Source: JAVBMP01 sp031552315
GTDB taxonomy: Bacteria > Desulfobacterota > Desulfovibrionia > Desulfovibrionales > Desulfovibrionaceae
Assembly (NCBI GenBank): GCA_031552315.1
Contig: JAVBMP010000159.1
Span: 1 to 21,211 of the forward strand
DNA length: 21,211 nucleotides
Direction of reading: 5' to 3'
Every line of letters begins with the position of its first letter. Position 1 is the stretch's first letter. The notes beneath the pieces were generated by a model. That model had not been told where the DNA came from. It did no database searches and worked only from the letters and a program-made list of their open reading frames with translations. This document shows positions 1 through 8,048 of the stretch, one piece after another. A program made the translations under genes and the position numbers.

Positions 1-14
1 CAAATCCTTGCCGC

Positions 15-76
15 GAAATAGTCGTAGGCGAGCTTTGCTCGCCGTTAAGCGACTATTTCAAGCGTAAACCACTCTA
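15..76. repeat. Mosaic palindromic repeat, nested-hairpin module (copy 1)
   Basis: This is a nested inverted repeat. The outer arms GAAATAGTCG (15-24) and CGACTATTTC (50-59) enclose the inner arms GGCGAGC (27-33) and GCTCGCC (37-43). It continues into a tail ending ACCACTCTA at 76. Positions 27-76 match 4981-5030 with a single mismatch over 50 bases, so this is a dispersed repeat and not a chance palindrome. The same inner-hairpin plan recurs at 15201-15227 and 20548-20580 with different arm sequences that still pair. It has no coding potential. Confidence 0.85.
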
Positions 77-300
77 GTGCCCGGAAGCCTGAATGCCCCG
101 GATGTCCCGTGCCCGGATGTCCCGGAAGTCCGCCGGAAGCCCGCTGGATGTCCCGTGTCCGGACGCGCAGATGCCCACGCACGCGGGATGCGCGGGGGGG
201 GGCGCAAGGCGTGCCGAATGCCGCCCCGCCATATCGCCCGGCCCGCCCGGCCATATCGTCCGGCCATATCGTCCGGTCAGGCCGTCCGGCCATGCAGTTG
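77..300. repeat. Non-coding degenerate GC-rich tandem repeats
   Basis: Positions 77-165 contain degenerate repeats of CCCGGATGTCCCGTG-like units, separated by CGGAAGCC-like units. A run of nine G lies near 193-201. Positions 249-287 contain a 13-base unit GGCCATATCGTCC twice exactly, followed by a diverged third copy. The 13-base period is incompatible with an open frame. Long frames do cross this stretch, but they change composition abruptly and show no family resemblance. It appears to be simple-sequence intergenic DNA like that seen in frame inside neighbouring genes. Confidence 0.7.
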
Positions 301-480
301 TCCTGACGCGCCACCGCGCCTGTTGGAGCGTATCAATCCCGCCAATTCACTTCAACTTTATAAAGTCAAAGTAAATCTGTTTATAAAAAAGAAAAGACTA
401 TGTAAAATACTTTTTTTTTGGACTATGTTAAGGCCGTTGACAACGCGGCGAAAGGGCAACAGGGGCATTGCGCGGCGTTT
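301..480. other. Intergenic stretch, AT-rich in the middle, no gene seen
   Basis: No gene is recognised. The stretch turns AT-rich at about 340-425. It contains the perfect 12-base palindrome ACTTTATAAAGT (355-366) and a run of nine T (411-419). Either could belong to a promoter or to the 3' end of the minus-strand gene that stops at 481, but no convincing hairpin terminator or paired -35/-10 was found. Confidence 0.4.
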
Positions 481-3400
481 TTATCTGGAAGCGGCCTCCA
501 GCCTTACTTCCCCGCCCTGTTTTTCCGGGCTGGAACCGGCGGGGTACACGTCAACCTCGCCCAATTCTATACGAGGGGCAAGGGCAGGGTCAAGCGCAAG
601 AATAAAGTCCCTGGCCTTTCTGGCCCGGCGCGTGGCCAGGGCCTTGAAGTCCCCGGCTTGCGGGCGGAATGAATTACGCAGGGCGGCCAGCATTTCTTCC
701 CGCCCCGGCGTGTTTGCCGCGCCAGTGCGCAGTTTGTACAGTTCTTTCAAAAGCGCGTCATATTCTTGCGGGTCTTTTTCCGGCCCAAGTTCCAGGGCTT
801 CTGCCGCGCTTGTCCGTCGGGCTTCACGGGGGAGGCGCTGGTATTTTATTTCCTTCAGGGCCTGAAGCACGGTCTGTTCCGCCAGGGCGTCAGCTTCCGC
901 CGCGCTGGCCGCGCCGCTGAGGTTAAGCACCAGCTTTCCCCTGCCGTAAAGGGTTATTGCGGCGGAACGCAGCGCGTTGGTGGCGCTTTCATCCAAAAAG
1001 TCGCTGCCAGGGCTGAATTTTATGGCTTCCAGCGGCACCCGTTCCCCGGAAGGGGTGAAGATTGAGCCAATCAGGCTGAAGGGGGTGCTTACAATGCCAA
1101 GGGCCAGATTGCCCACCACCCGGCCCACCAGCCCGCCGGATTCAAACTGCGGGTCATCCAGCCTGCCTTCAACCGGCAGCGTCAAAGAAACGCCCTGCGC
1201 CGCGTCCTTCAAGGTGGAAAGGGCGAACTTGAGCGGTAAATCCGGCACGCCGGGGCCTTTTGCCTGTTCACCAAGCTCTATGCGGGCCAGGCGTATGGTA
1301 TTGGAAGCCTTGAGGTATTCATTTTCTATCCGCACCCGGCTTTGCAGGTAGAGTTTGCCCTTGAGCACCGGGTAGCCGGTGTATTTCAGGGCATAGGACG
1401 AAAGGGGGGGCAAATCCAGCCCGTCAAGGGTTACGGAAAGGTCAAGGTCAAGGGGCTGGGGGCGCAAAAGCGGCAGTGGGCCGCAAGAACCGGAAAGTTC
1501 AAAGGGGGCGCTGTCCAGCACGCCGCCAAGCTTGAAGGCGCTTTTGCCGCTGTGGCTGTCCACTGGTTCCAGCGTGGCATTCAGTTGTGACACGTCAATT
1601 TCAAAGGGGGTGTCCGGGCGGCGGTCGGCAAAGAACAGCTGCCCGTCCGTGATGCTCAGTTTGCCTATGTGGAAGGCGCCAAAAAAACTTTGCGCGGCGG
1701 GGGCTTGCGCGGCATTTTCATTTGGCGTTGGGCCGTCCGGACTGGAACCGGAGGCCGGGCTGAAAATGGCGGCCAGGCCAAGGCGGCCATCCGCCAGCAG
1801 GGTGGCGTTCAGGCGCGGGCGCGTTATTTCCAGGCTGTCCAGCCGCAAGCGGGCAGATGCGGAAGAATAGTCCAGCCCGTTCAGCCGGGCCACGCCCCAA
1901 CCGGCAAATTCCTGCCCTTTGTGGGAAAGGGAAAGCCCGGCCAGGCGCAGGTCTCCGCTGGCGGAAATTTGCGGCAGGCCACCGGGCGAGGGGGCTATTT
2001 CCAGGTTCAGGTCTCCGCCAAGGCTGGCGTTGTTCAGGCTTACGCCCGGCGGCATGAGGGGGGCGGGCAGCAGGGGTAAAAGCACGGGCAGGGGCAGGCG
2101 TTCCAGCCCCGCTTGGCCTGTAAATTTTTGGTTTTTTATGTTGCCCCGCGCGGCAAGCTTTATGCTGCCGTCATCGGAAGATGTGGAGGATGAGCCGGAT
2201 GCAGCTGATGCGCCGGATGCAATTGATGCGCCGGATGAGGAGGACGCGCCGGATGAGGAGGACGCGCCGGACGCGGCCCCGGAACTTGCCCCGGCTGTTG
2301 CCCGGACGCTTGTCTGCCCCTGCAATTCCAACTTCAACTCTTCAGCCGGGTTGCTGGAAAGCCCTTCCAGCTTCAGGGCTGTTTTGTATAGCGCAAGCGC
2401 GGGGCCGCTGCCTTCCGGGCGCAGTTCAAGGCGGCCATCTTCCACAAGCAGTTTGTTTATTTGATAATTGAAAGATGTTTGCCCGGCCTGTTTTGCCGGG
2501 TTTGGCCCGCCTTGCGCAATAACAGGCGGCAGGCCGGTAACTTCAAGGCCTTGGCCCTTGCGGCGCAGGGCAATTTCCGGCCCCTGCAACAGCAGGCTGC
2601 TTATTTTCAGGTCAGCCTCCGTCTGGCCGGGGCGAAGGGAACAGGACAGCTCCACCCCTTCCAGCGCGGCTTTTTTCAGCGCCGGGCCGGTTGTTTTGCC
2701 AGTTGTCGTGCCGGGTGTTTTGCCGGTTGTTTTTTCGGGCGCGAGGCGCAGGCCGTTCAAGTCAAGCTGCCCGTCATTCAGGGTTATTTCCAGCGTGTCC
2801 GCGCTGTTGTCCATGCTTTTGCCGGGCTTGGCCTGGGCTGGTCTTTCCCGCAGCTTCAGGCCGCCCTTTAGCCGGGCAATTTGTCCCGGCCCGGCGCTGA
2901 AGCCCGCCAGGTGCCGCAAATAGGGGTTTACAAGCTCCAGCGCGGCGTTTTGCAGGTCAAGCGTCATGTCCAGCAAGGGCAGGCTGCCCGGCTGCGTTTG
3001 GCCCGCTTGCGTCTGGCCCGGCTGCGTCTGGTTCGGCTGAGCCTGGCCCGCTTGCGTCTGGCCCGCTTGCCCGTTCAAAAAGGCCTGTCCGGCGGCTTCC
3101 AGCGTGCCGCCTTCCGGCAGGGCGGCGCTTAGCAGGAAGGAAAGGGAAGGGGTTTGGGGCTTGTTCCCGCTGTTCCCACTGTTGCCGCTGTTGCCGTTTA
3201 CCAGCACCTGAGCCAGGTAGCAGGATATATTTTCCAGCCGGGCCTCATATTCTTCTGGCAGGCTGTGGTCTTTGAAGCGCAGGCTGCCATTGCGGATATC
3301 GACGTTCTGCATAAAAAACCGGCGCGGCGCTTCCGGGTTTTCCTCTTTTTCCGGGTTTTCTTCCGCCACAAACAGTTCAAGCGGCAGCGTGCCGTCTTTG

Positions 3401-4674
3401 GCGCGCACCAGGTTCAGGCGCGGGGCATCAACGGTGATGCGTTCCATACTTACCCCGGACGCGCCGAAGGGGGTAAGTTTTTCCATATGCAGGGCGGCTT
3501 TTTGGATGGAAAGGGTGGAAAGTTCCATAAGGGCGGAAAGCTGTTGCCCGTCTTCCTCGCTTAAGAAGGACGCGCCGCTTTTGCTGCTTTCCGGTTTGCT
3601 GGCAAGCGTGCCGCCAAGCCACAAATAAATGTACTGCGGGTCATACTTGCCGCTTTCCGGCAGTTGGGGCAGGGGCTGGGTAAGCAGAATATCCGCAAGG
3701 GTAAAATCGCCGGAAAGCCAAAGTTCAAGCTTTTCTTCTTCCTTGCCGCTTATGGCGCGGTCAAGGCCAAATTTCAGGTTGGCGCTCAGGGTGCCTTTAA
3801 GCAGGTCAAGGTTAATAAATTCGCTGAAATAGAAGCGGAAGTCCCTTAAGGGCAGTTCCGTCAGGGTAAGTTCAAATTCCGTGCGCGTAAGGTCTGAAAA
3901 GGGCAGGCTTTGCCCCTTTATTACCAGCGGCTGGTCATTAAAACGGCAGCTTAGGGAAGGTTCCACCATTCTTGACCGGTCTTCGCCAAGGGTGGAGGCA
4001 AAGGGCAGGTGAAGCTGAAAATCGTTCAGGCGGTGGGTTTTGTCGTTCACGCCATCATAAAATTCCATCTCGCCATCTTTTATTATAAGGTCGCGCAAGA
4101 TAAAGTTCAGGGGCAGGGGGCTTTTTGCCGGGCCAGCTGTTTCCTGCCGGGCCGCTTCCTGCCGGGCTGCTTCCTGCCGGGTAGCTTCCTGCCGGGTAGC
4201 TTCCTGGCGGGCCGGTTTGTTTTGCTGCGGCGCGGGGCTTTTCGCTTCCTCCGCCGTTTCCCCGGCAGGGGCAAGCGACTGCAAAAAGGGCACGCCATGT
4301 TTGTCCACGCCCAGGCGAAGGCTGGGGCGCGATATTTCCAACGCGCTTATGGAAGGGGTAAGCCAAAGCAGTTCCCGCCCTGGCCGGATGCGTATTTCTT
4401 CAATACGCAGGAAATTTGAACCGTCCGGGTAGCGCAGTTCCAGCCCGCTGGCGCGGACAGTAAGGTCAAGCGGGTTGAAGCTTAGCCCGGCAATGGAACA
4501 GTCGGCGTTTGTGGCAGCGGCAAGGCGGCCTTCCAGCCAGGGGCGGGCAAGGCGCGGTAGCGCCAGGCCAAGGCCGGCAAAATAGAGGGCCGGCAGCAGG
4601 GCCGCCAGCCAAACCCACAGGCGGACGCGTCCGCGCGGGTTGAAAAATATTTTTTTTGCGCCGCCTTGCGCCAT
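481..4674 (-). CDS. DUF748 / AsmA-like envelope protein, giant, with repeat linkers
   Basis: This is a 1397-residue protein. Residues about 19-39 form one N-terminal membrane segment (VRLWVWLAALLPALYFAGLG). It is followed by long beta-rich repeats of the kind found in DUF748/AsmA-like proteins, such as a domain beginning LSFNPLDLTVRASGLELRYP. AsmA-like proteins are periplasmic, inner-membrane anchored, and linked to envelope biogenesis or lipid transport; a role here is inferred only from the family. The C-terminus (FSPGSDFLDESATNALRSAA onward) resembles the OmpA-like-flanked tail common in DUF748 proteins. The start was chosen at 4674 because AAGGAAG precedes it at good spacing; a start 8 codons upstream lacks a ribosome site. 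Five low-complexity linkers (residues about 155-181, 491-503, 533-561, 645-661 and 795-831) are encoded by 9-, 15- or 18-base tandem repeats. It appears monocistronic. The family is clear; the exact function is unknown. Confidence 0.85.
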   Translation of the reverse strand: MAQGGAKKIFFNPRGRVRLWVWLAALLPALYFAGLGLALPRLARPWLEGRLAAATNADCSIAGLSFNPLDLTVRASGLELRYPDGSNFLRIEEIRIRPGRELLWLTPSISALEISRPSLRLGVDKHGVPFLQSLAPAGETAEEAKSPAPQQNKPARQEATRQEATRQEAARQEAARQETAGPAKSPLPLNFILRDLIIKDGEMEFYDGVNDKTHRLNDFQLHLPFASTLGEDRSRMVEPSLSCRFNDQPLVIKGQSLPFSDLTRTEFELTLTELPLRDFRFYFSEFINLDLLKGTLSANLKFGLDRAISGKEEEKLELWLSGDFTLADILLTQPLPQLPESGKYDPQYIYLWLGGTLASKPESSKSGASFLSEEDGQQLSALMELSTLSIQKAALHMEKLTPFGASGVSMERITVDAPRLNLVRAKDGTLPLELFVAEENPEKEENPEAPRRFFMQNVDIRNGSLRFKDHSLPEEYEARLENISCYLAQVLVNGNSGNSGNSGNKPQTPSLSFLLSAALPEGGTLEAAGQAFLNGQAGQTQAGQAQPNQTQPGQTQAGQTQPGSLPLLDMTLDLQNAALELVNPYLRHLAGFSAGPGQIARLKGGLKLRERPAQAKPGKSMDNSADTLEITLNDGQLDLNGLRLAPEKTTGKTPGTTTGKTTGPALKKAALEGVELSCSLRPGQTEADLKISSLLLQGPEIALRRKGQGLEVTGLPPVIAQGGPNPAKQAGQTSFNYQINKLLVEDGRLELRPEGSGPALALYKTALKLEGLSSNPAEELKLELQGQTSVRATAGASSGAASGASSSSGASSSSGASIASGASAASGSSSTSSDDGSIKLAARGNIKNQKFTGQAGLERLPLPVLLPLLPAPLMPPGVSLNNASLGGDLNLEIAPSPGGLPQISASGDLRLAGLSLSHKGQEFAGWGVARLNGLDYSSASARLRLDSLEITRPRLNATLLADGRLGLAAIFSPASGSSPDGPTPNENAAQAPAAQSFFGAFHIGKLSITDGQLFFADRRPDTPFEIDVSQLNATLEPVDSHSGKSAFKLGGVLDSAPFELSGSCGPLPLLRPQPLDLDLSVTLDGLDLPPLSSYALKYTGYPVLKGKLYLQSRVRIENEYLKASNTIRLARIELGEQAKGPGVPDLPLKFALSTLKDAAQGVSLTLPVEGRLDDPQFESGGLVGRVVGNLALGIVSTPFSLIGSIFTPSGERVPLEAIKFSPGSDFLDESATNALRSAAITLYGRGKLVLNLSGAASAAEADALAEQTVLQALKEIKYQRLPREARRTSAAEALELGPEKDPQEYDALLKELYKLRTGAANTPGREEMLAALRNSFRPQAGDFKALATRRARKARDFILALDPALAPRIELGEVDVYPAGSSPEKQGGEVRLEAASR
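2175..2290 (-). repeat. In-frame 18-nt-type minisatellite in DUF748 gene
   Basis: Tandem GATGCGCCGGAT / GAGGAGGACGCGCCGGAT-like units encode a Gly-Ala-Ser-rich tract at about residues 795-831 (SGASSSSGASSSSGAS). Period and frame are preserved, so copy-number change would not interrupt the protein. Confidence 0.75.
2990..3078 (-). repeat. In-frame 15-nt minisatellite in DUF748 gene
   Basis: About six degenerate 15-base units (CTGGCCCGCTTGCGT-like) encode a Gln-Thr-Gln-Pro/Ala-Gly tract, residues about 533-561. It sits between two beta-rich blocks, as expected of a tolerated linker. A shorter 9-base repeat (3165-3195, encoding Gly-Asn-Ser units) lies just upstream in the protein. Confidence 0.75.
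4130..4212 (-). repeat. In-frame 15-nt minisatellite in DUF748 gene
   Basis: Five near-identical 15-base units (GCTTCCTGCCGGGTA-like) encode Arg-Gln-Glu-Ala-Thr/Ala repeats at about residues 155-181, between the N-terminal anchor domain and the next beta-rich domain. The small number of differences between units suggests recent expansion. Confidence 0.8.
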
Positions 4675-4826
4675 GCATTCTTCCTTTTGCAGGTTCATAT
4701 CTGCAAGTTCAGGCTTGCAGGTTCAAGGTAACACTTGAAAAGCCTTGTGGCAATAAAAACAAGCCCCTTCATTTCTGGGGGCGTTGCGGGGGTTTCTGGC
4801 ACCCCTTGCCTTGAATTATGCGGAGA

Positions 4827-5030
4827 TGAGGCCATTGCACAATGGCCTCAGGCTGTTGACAAAGTCCTCTTTGTCAACAGCCCGCCGCGCAGGCGTAGGC
4901 GGCATTCATTGCCGCCGTAAAGCGCCGGAGCGGGCGTGCCTTTGCAAACCCCGGCCTTGCGGGGTTTGTCATCAAGCTGAGGCGAGCTTTGCTAGCCGTT
5001 AAGCGACTATTTCAAGCGTAAACCACTCTA
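4827..5030. repeat. Mosaic palindromic repeat element (fullest copy)
   Basis: A chain of palindromic modules lies between the dsdA and DUF748 genes. Module A, 4827-4850, is TGAGGCCATTG plus its complement around a CA centre. Module B, 4853-4880, has perfect 12-base arms CTGTTGACAAAG/CTTTGTCAACAG. Module C, 4898-4926, is GGCGGCA..TGCCGCC followed by GTAAAGCGCC. Module D, 4945-4968, is CAAACCCCG/CGGGGTTTG. Module E, 4981-5030, equals 27-76 with one mismatch. Modules B-C-D occur in the same relative order, inverted, at 15201-15365. It is non-coding; apparent frames across it are artefacts of the repeat. On either side, 4675-4826 and 5031-5139 show no gene. Confidence 0.85.
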
Positions 5031-5139
5031 ATAGGCCAAAACAAATCAACATTGGCTGTGGATTTGTTTCAGCTTGGTATAAGCTGTGCTTAAACAGCGA
5101 GTGTAACAATAAACAAGGCAATAATAAACACAAATATAG

Positions 5140-6486
5140 TTATTTGCCAAGAGAATAAAATTCTTTTTGCAATGCGCGGGGCAACAGCCCGCCGCCCGTG
5201 GCCCAAAGCAGATGGGCGCTTTGGGCCAGTTTGCTTTCCAGCCCGTGGTCACGCAAATATTGCCGCCCTTCTTCACAGGTCAGCATGCCGAAGGGGCCGC
5301 GAAAGGCCGCCAGGGCGGAAGGTTCCAGCCAGATGCCCTCATTGTCCGCCAGGCGGTTCAAAAGGCGGTACAGCTTGAAATCTTCCACCGTGAACACGCC
5401 GCTTATATCTTTATGCATGACGCGGCAAACCAGGGCGGAAGGGCGGCCCACGGCCAGGCCGTCCGCCGCTGTGCGGTTGGTAAGGCCAAAATCTTCCACA
5501 CTTACCTCGCTGCCTTTGCCTGTCATAAGGCCAAGCAGCATGGCCGGGGCTTGTACCGGTTCCGCAAAAAAGCAGTGTGCCGCGTCGCCGAAGATGGTGC
5601 GCAGGCCAAAGGCAATGCCGCCCGGCGCGCCGCCTACCCCGCAGGGCAGGTAGACAAACAGCGGGTGGTCGGCGTCAACAACAATTTTTTGTTCCGCAAA
5701 CTGTTTTTGCAGGCGCAGGGCCGCAACCGCGTAGCCAAGAAACAGGCTGGCGGAATTTTCATCATCCACAAAATGGCTTTTTGGGTCTGCCAGGGCGGCC
5801 TTGCGCCCGGCAGCCACCGCCGCGCCGTAATCCCCGGCGTGTTCCACCACGGTTGCGCCTTTTTCACGCAGCAGGTTCTTTTTCCATTCCTTCGCATCCG
5901 CCGACATATGCACCACAGCCCGGAAGCCAAGGCGGGTTGCGCTTATGCCAATGCTCAAACCCAGGTTGCCGGTGGAACCCACAACCAGGGTATATTCCGC
6001 AAAAACGCGGCGGCATTCTTCATGCAAGAGTTTTTCATAGTTTTCGCCGTGTTGTAGCAAGCCGCGTTGCAGCGCCACCTGTTCCGCGAATTGCAGCACT
6101 TCATAAATGCCGCCCCGGGCCTTTACAGACCCGGCAATGGGCAAATACGCGTCATTTTTCAGCCACATATGCCCTTGCAGGGGCATGTTGTGCCCGGCTT
6201 CCATAAAGGCCTGCATTTTGGGCAAAGGCAGCAGGGCGGATTCAATTATTCCGCCTTGCGCGGCGGTTTCTGGAAAGGCCAGTGCCAGAAGCGGGGCAAA
6301 GCGTTGCAGGCGCAGGGCCGCGTCTTCAATATCCGCCAAAGAAAAATCCGGCGCAATGACGCGCCCGGCGCAGGGGGCCAGGCCGGGGTTGACCCAAAAC
6401 ACTTCTTCCGCCGCGCAGACCTTGCCCAGCAGGGGCAGGGCGTTTTGCCATTCAGCCAATGCTTTGCCCGCAATGAGTTTTTGCAT
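5140..6486 (-). CDS. dsdA: D-serine ammonia-lyase (D-serine dehydratase)
   Basis: This PLP enzyme converts D-serine to pyruvate and ammonia in the cytoplasm. At 448 residues it is the length usual for DsdA. The PLP Schiff-base lysine is K122 in the hallmark AYLPIAGSVKARGGIYEVL, matching the LPISGSIKARGGIYEV motif of the family. The phosphate-binding loop is GSTGNLGLSIG (170-180), and a second glycine loop CGVGGAPGG is at about 282-290. The start codon overlaps the smpB stop in TGATG, so translation is probably coupled to smpB. No dsdC or dsdX neighbour is present, so the inducible E. coli-type locus is not seen. In a host-associated anaerobe the likely role is D-serine detoxification or use as a carbon and nitrogen source (inference). 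Confidence 0.95.
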   Translation of the reverse strand: MQKLIAGKALAEWQNALPLLGKVCAAEEVFWVNPGLAPCAGRVIAPDFSLADIEDAALRLQRFAPLLALAFPETAAQGGIIESALLPLPKMQAFMEAGHNMPLQGHMWLKNDAYLPIAGSVKARGGIYEVLQFAEQVALQRGLLQHGENYEKLLHEECRRVFAEYTLVVGSTGNLGLSIGISATRLGFRAVVHMSADAKEWKKNLLREKGATVVEHAGDYGAAVAAGRKAALADPKSHFVDDENSASLFLGYAVAALRLQKQFAEQKIVVDADHPLFVYLPCGVGGAPGGIAFGLRTIFGDAAHCFFAEPVQAPAMLLGLMTGKGSEVSVEDFGLTNRTAADGLAVGRPSALVCRVMHKDISGVFTVEDFKLYRLLNRLADNEGIWLEPSALAAFRGPFGMLTCEEGRQYLRDHGLESKLAQSAHLLWATGGGLLPRALQKEFYSLGK

Positions 6487-6947
6487 CAGAACCTGCTCAT
6501 CTCTCTTTCCGCATCGCGCCGTTCCGCGGCCTGCTTCAGGCTGTCGCGGTGGTCATGCAGTTTTTTGCCGCGGCCAAGGGCCAGTTCAACCTTTACCCGG
6601 CCAGCCCGGAAGTGCAGGTCGACCGGCACAATGGTCAGGCCCTTTTGTTCAACGCTGGCGGCCCACATGCGAATTTCCCGCGCGTGCAGAAGGAGCTTCC
6701 TTGTGCGTTCCGGCTCATGCTGGGCGTAACCGGCGTTGACGTAGGGCGCTATGTGCAGGCCAACCAGAAAGGCCTCGCCTTCCCTGAAGGTGACGTAAGA
6801 ATCTTTAAAGTTTACATGCCCGGCGCGTATGCTTTTTATTTCTGAACCGGTAAGCGCCAGGCCGGCTTCAATAAAATCCAGCAATTCATAAAGGTGCCGG
6901 GCCTTTTTATTTTGGGCTATCAAATGCCCGGAAACTTTTTTATTCAT
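6486..6947 (-). CDS. smpB: SsrA-binding protein SmpB (trans-translation)
   Basis: This small basic RNA-binding protein delivers tmRNA to stalled ribosomes. Its 153 residues match the family length. Family signatures are visible: KKARHLYELLDFIEAGLAL.GSEIKSIR near the start, GHVNFKDSYV, HIAPYVNAGY, RTRKLLLH, then GLTIVPVDLHFR.GRVKVELALGRGKK. The basic, disordered C-terminal tail (KLHDHRDSLKQAAERRDAER) is the part that contacts the decoding centre in SmpB proteins. No strong ribosome site is visible upstream, only AAGG 14 bases from ATG. It is the first gene of a two-gene unit with dsdA. The tmRNA gene itself is not in this window. Confidence 0.96.
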   Translation of the reverse strand: MNKKVSGHLIAQNKKARHLYELLDFIEAGLALTGSEIKSIRAGHVNFKDSYVTFREGEAFLVGLHIAPYVNAGYAQHEPERTRKLLLHAREIRMWAASVEQKGLTIVPVDLHFRAGRVKVELALGRGKKLHDHRDSLKQAAERRDAEREMSRF

Positions 6948-6985
6948 AATGCGAAAAAAAACCTTAACTATTATTTGCGACAGCG

Positions 6986-7942
6986 TTACTTGTTAAAATA
7001 CTTGTGAATAAGCGCCTTGGTACGCCGGGTAAGCTCCGGCAGGTCGGGCTTGGAAATTTGGTCATCAGCCCCGGCCTGCACGCCTTTTTCCCGCACCACG
7101 TTGGATATGAGAGAAGAAAACAGAATAACCGGCATCTTCTTCAGTTCCGGGTCGGATTTTACCTGGCGGGTAAGGGAATGCCCGTCCATTTCCGGCATTT
7201 CAATGTCGGAAATCAGCAGGTCAATGTAGTGGTGCAGGGGCTTGCCCTCCTTCAGGGCCTGGGCCTTCCATTCCGTAAGGTATTCCCACGCTTCACGCCC
7301 GCAGGTGGCGTGCGTTACCTTGAAGCCCGCCTTGGTAAGCGTGTTGGCTATGGTTTTGCGAATAGCCGGGGAATCGTCCGCCACCAGAATGTGATACCCC
7401 TCGCCAAGGTTTTGTTCTTCAACGCCCTTGGCCTGGTAGGTCATGTTCAGGTTGGGGTTCATTGAACCGATAATCTGTTCCATATCAAGCAAAAAGACTA
7501 TGCGGTCATCAAAACGCACCACCCCGGTAACGGAATCGTGTGAAAAGGCCTGCAAATATTTGCCCGGCGGTTCCACCTGAGACCAGGTCATGCGGTGAAT
7601 GCGCGTAACCCCGGCCACCACAAAGGCCGTAACCACGTTGCTGAACTCGGAAACTATAACCTTGCGGGAATTGCTTTCCACAGCCTTTTTGCCCAGCCAC
7701 AGGCTAAGGTCAACCAGCGGCAGCACGCGGCCGCGCAGATTGAAGGTGCCAAGGGCCGCCGGGTGGTGTTTGCCGGGCACGCCGGTTATTGGAGGAATGC
7801 GAATAATTTCCAGTACTTTAGCCACGTTCATGGCAAAGTAGCTGGTATATTCTCGCCCGTCTTCCATGGTTTCTTGCAAGAAAAATTCTATTATTTCAAG
7901 CTCATTGGTCGTTGATGAGATCTCTTCACTGCGTTGAGACAT
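6986..7942 (-). CDS. cheV: Chemotaxis coupling protein CheV (CheW-REC)
   Basis: A 318-residue cytoplasmic protein couples chemoreceptors to CheA and carries a phosphorylatable receiver. Residues about 15-165 are a CheW-like domain, with LEIIRIPPITGVPGKHHPA and FNLRGRVLPLVDL as characteristic stretches. Residues about 183-315 are a receiver domain with the acidic pair D189/D190, phospho-acceptor D246 in LLISDIEMPEMDG, S277 and K298, so it should be phosphorylation-competent. GGAGGGG lies just upstream of ATG. No other che gene is nearby, so this is an orphan locus. Together with the rod-like flagellar protein at 16565, it points to a motile organism. Confidence 0.93.
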   Translation of the reverse strand: MSQRSEEISSTTNELEIIEFFLQETMEDGREYTSYFAMNVAKVLEIIRIPPITGVPGKHHPAALGTFNLRGRVLPLVDLSLWLGKKAVESNSRKVIVSEFSNVVTAFVVAGVTRIHRMTWSQVEPPGKYLQAFSHDSVTGVVRFDDRIVFLLDMEQIIGSMNPNLNMTYQAKGVEEQNLGEGYHILVADDSPAIRKTIANTLTKAGFKVTHATCGREAWEYLTEWKAQALKEGKPLHHYIDLLISDIEMPEMDGHSLTRQVKSDPELKKMPVILFSSLISNVVREKGVQAGADDQISKPDLPELTRRTKALIHKYFNK

Positions 7943-8048
7943 TTCCCCTCCAGCGTGGCGCGTTTGTTATTACATACGCGCTATAAATGTTTTTTTCAAT
8001 ATCTTTAATGTAATTTTTCCGCCGCATGGCGCGTTCTGTTTTTGGCGC

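Noticed and set aside
355..366. ACTTTATAAAGT palindrome as an operator or promoter
   Set aside because: It is a single short AT palindrome with no second copy and no gene starting downstream on either strand.
77..865. A 262-codon plus-strand open frame across the left intergenic region into the DUF748 gene
   Set aside because: It crosses tandem repeats with a non-coding period and then runs antisense to a real gene. There is no ribosome site or domain.
2990..3078. CRISPR-like array in the DUF748 gene
   Set aside because: Units are 15 bases, contiguous, in frame and lack unique spacers. It is a coding minisatellite.
4735..5002. Small plus-strand open frames of 61-72 codons between DUF748 and dsdA
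   Set aside because: They lie across the mosaic palindromic repeat, and similar peptides appear from the inverted copy at 15176-15509. They are repeat artefacts and not genes.
5046..5276. Cys/Tyr-rich 76-codon minus-strand open frame at the dsdA 3' end
   Set aside because: It overlaps the dsdA coding end in another frame and has no ribosome site or recognisable domain.
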